From NCBI GenBank assembly GCA_937874815.1, contig CALNBW010000401.1, positions 1 through 6,125 of the forward strand: a stretch of DNA of 6,125 nucleotides, written 5' to 3'. This document shows, piece after piece, positions 4,520 through 6,125 of this stretch. The position numbers and the translations under genes were made by a program. The stretch's first letter is position 1; the number at the start of each line of letters is the position of its first letter. The notes beneath the pieces were generated by a model. It searched no databases, had not been told where the DNA came from, and was given only the letters and a program-made list of their open reading frames with translations. The DNA comes from an uncultured Bacillota bacterium (GTDB lineage: Bacteria; Bacillota; UBA994; UBA5500).

Positions 4520-6125
4520 GTGAGGAGCATTGCGGCACTACTGGAGCGAAGTGCCAGTTGGGAAGAGATACAGCGGTCCGTAGCGGCAAGAAAGGCCAAC
4601 TTGCTGATCTCCGGAGTGAGCGGATCGGCCAAAAGTTTCCTAGTGGCTGCGCTGCAAGCCCAGCTAGGCTCTAGCCTGCTTTACGTGGCCCCCACTGTAA
4701 GTTTGGCGGAACAGGTGTGGAGCGACCTACAAACGCTGCTACCCGAGGAATCGGTTTTGCTTTTCCCCGCTCGCGAGAACCCTCTTTATGGTATTGCCGC
4801 CTCCAGCCCCGAGCTGATAGCCGAGCGGCAGAAAATCTTGTATGCGCTGGGCAGTGGTCAGCGTTGTCTGGTGGTAACAGCAGTCGAGGCATTGCTGTAT
4901 CAGTTGCCGGCCCCATCCAGCTTTAGCGCCCAAGGTTTGGAGCTTAAGTATGGGCAACAAATTTCCTTAGAGGAGCTAACCCGCACCCTAGTGCAGGGTG
5001 GTTATGAGCGGGTGCACTTGGTAGAACGCCCTGGACAGTTCAGTCAGCGGGGTGGTATCCTTGATATCTATGGCCCTGGTCACGACGCGCCCTTGCGCAT
5101 TGAGTTCTTTGGCGATGAGATTGATCTGATTAAAGAATTTGACCTGACCAGCCAACGTTCGTTAGAAAACGTGGCGCGTGTGTTGGTCTTGCCTGCGCAA
5201 GAAAACATCTGGCCGGCTACTGCCAACGCAGCCGGTTTGGAGCATCTGCAGGCTGCCCTGGACCGGGCGATTGCGGCCAATCCGACCTTGGCCAGCTCCT
5301 TATCGGAACACATAGGGGCTGATGTGGAGCGCTTGCGGGAGGGGCTGGTGTTTCCGGGGAAAGAACGCTATTTGCCTTTTTTCCTAGACCAGCCTTGGGG
5401 TTTGCTCGATTATCTACCGCCCGATGCGCGAGTGGTGATCGATGAGCCGATGAAGGTCAAGGAACAAGCTGAGCAGGATTATAGTTTTTTTCTAGATGGC
5501 TTTACTGATTTATTGGCTAATGGCCGGTTGTTGCCGGAACATGTTAAAATTGCTTTTGAGCCAGATGAGCTACCCTTGCGCCTGCCCCAGGGCAGAACCT
5601 TATTTTTATCTTTGTTTCCCCGTCGGCCTGCTGCCTGGCAGATAGAAAAACAGCTTACGCTGCAAACCAAATCTGTGCAAAACTTCCATGGGCAGTCGGC
5701 TTACTTGCGGCAGGAAGTAGACAGGTTTCTAGCTAATGATTACACTGTGGTGGTCATGGGGGGCAATGCGGAGCAGCAACGCCGGGTGCAAACCTATTTG
5801 CAGAGCGAGGGACTAGCCCCTGTAGTGGTTACCGATACCAGCCGGCAGCTGGCTTCTGGTGCCATTCTGCTCGTAGCCGGCGATGTGGCCACTGGTTTTG
5901 AGGTGCCTGACGCCCGTTTGTGCGTCATCACGACCGAAAACATTCTGCAGCGGTTACGGGCCGGCAAACGGGCCCGCTTGAGTAAAGCCGAAGGAGCACG
6001 CCTGGCCGACTATCGCGATTTGGCTGTTGGTGACTATGTAGTCCATGTGCAACACGGCATCGGTCAATATCTGGGCATCAAGACCCTGGAGATAGATGGG
6101 CTCCACCGCGATTATTTGCAGGTTA
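4520..6125 (+). CDS. mfd: Transcription-repair coupling factor Mfd (N-terminal part, runs off the window)
   Basis: Mfd is a DNA translocase that binds stalled RNA polymerase, pushes it off the template and recruits UvrA for nucleotide excision repair. The frame is open from 4520 to the right edge: 535 codons of an expected 1,150 or so. Residues 1 to about 350 form the UvrB-like module with the degenerate P-loop GVSGSAKS (32-39) and RPGQFSQRGGILDIY (170-184), followed by VRIEFFGDE-like LRIEFFGDEID. After a linker with FPGKERYLPFF and a degenerate D3-like region (about 380-480), the CarD-like RNA polymerase interaction domain begins with VGDYVVHVQHGIGQYLG (503-519). The ATPase motifs and the UvrA-masking C-terminus lie outside. 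The GTG start follows immediately after an in-frame TAG, so it is the first possible, and AGGGGGGA (4508-4515) serves as ribosome binding site. It follows pth by 39 bases, probably in the same operon. Confidence 0.96.
   Translation, partial: MRSIAALLERSASWEEIQRSVAARKANLLISGVSGSAKSFLVAALQAQLGSSLLYVAPTVSLAEQVWSDLQTLLPEESVLLFPARENPLYGIAASSPELIAERQKILYALGSGQRCLVVTAVEALLYQLPAPSSFSAQGLELKYGQQISLEELTRTLVQGGYERVHLVERPGQFSQRGGILDIYGPGHDAPLRIEFFGDEIDLIKEFDLTSQRSLENVARVLVLPAQENIWPATANAAGLEHLQAALDRAIAANPTLASSLSEHIGADVERLREGLVFPGKERYLPFFLDQPWGLLDYLPPDARVVIDEPMKVKEQAEQDYSFFLDGFTDLLANGRLLPEHVKIAFEPDELPLRLPQGRTLFLSLFPRRPAAWQIEKQLTLQTKSVQNFHGQSAYLRQEVDRFLANDYTVVVMGGNAEQQRRVQTYLQSEGLAPVVVTDTSRQLASGAILLVAGDVATGFEVPDARLCVITTENILQRLRAGKRARLSKAEGARLADYRDLAVGDYVVHVQHGIGQYLGIKTLEIDGLHRDYLQV

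Noticed and set aside
4671..5670. Several short frames on both strands inside mfd
   Set aside because: The mfd frame is continuous and matches the family through the whole stretch, so these are shadows.

Overview
This window looks like chromosome from a spore-forming member of the Firmicutes, most likely class Clostridia (Peptococcaceae-like). The evidence is a run of core genes in the order known from Bacillus and Clostridia: a MobA-like nucleotidyltransferase, spoVG, glmU, a site where prs would be expected, ctc/rplY, pth and mfd. Shine-Dalgarno sequences are strong and purine-rich, non-ATG starts are frequent, a sigma-H-type promoter lies ahead of spoVG, and intrinsic terminators are classical. 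I cannot name the genus.

Layout: bases 2-511 hold the 3' part of a GT-A fold nucleotidyltransferase gene on the plus strand. A long hairpin at 527-579 separates it from a convergent minus-strand gene (582-1109) for a glycine-zipper general stress protein. The stress gene shares its upstream region (about 1110-1284) with spoVG, which is read to the right. spoVG ends in its own terminator. glmU then starts from a near-consensus sigma-A promoter. The order continues with ctc, a hairpin, pth, and the first 535 codons of mfd, which runs off the right edge.

The most notable observation lies between glmU and ctc. In Bacillus this is where prs (PRPP synthetase) sits. Here there is only a gap of about 164 bp, and it encodes a short, frameshifted piece that closely resembles the C-terminal third of Prs. 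It starts just after the PRPP-binding loop and overlaps the end of glmU out of frame. This looks like a prs gene removed by an internal deletion that joined the end of glmU to the 3' part of prs. The fin (yabK) gene found between pth and mfd in Bacillus is also absent. I see no undescribed system in the window.

How the genes work together: GlmU makes UDP-GlcNAc for peptidoglycan. SpoVG is a small nucleic-acid-binding regulator tied to sporulation and septation. Ctc is ribosomal protein L25, Pth recycles peptidyl-tRNA, and Mfd removes stalled RNA polymerase and recruits excision repair. They form a housekeeping cluster for cell wall, translation and repair rather than one pathway. The stress-protein gene appears to be a lineage-specific insertion in the opposite orientation.
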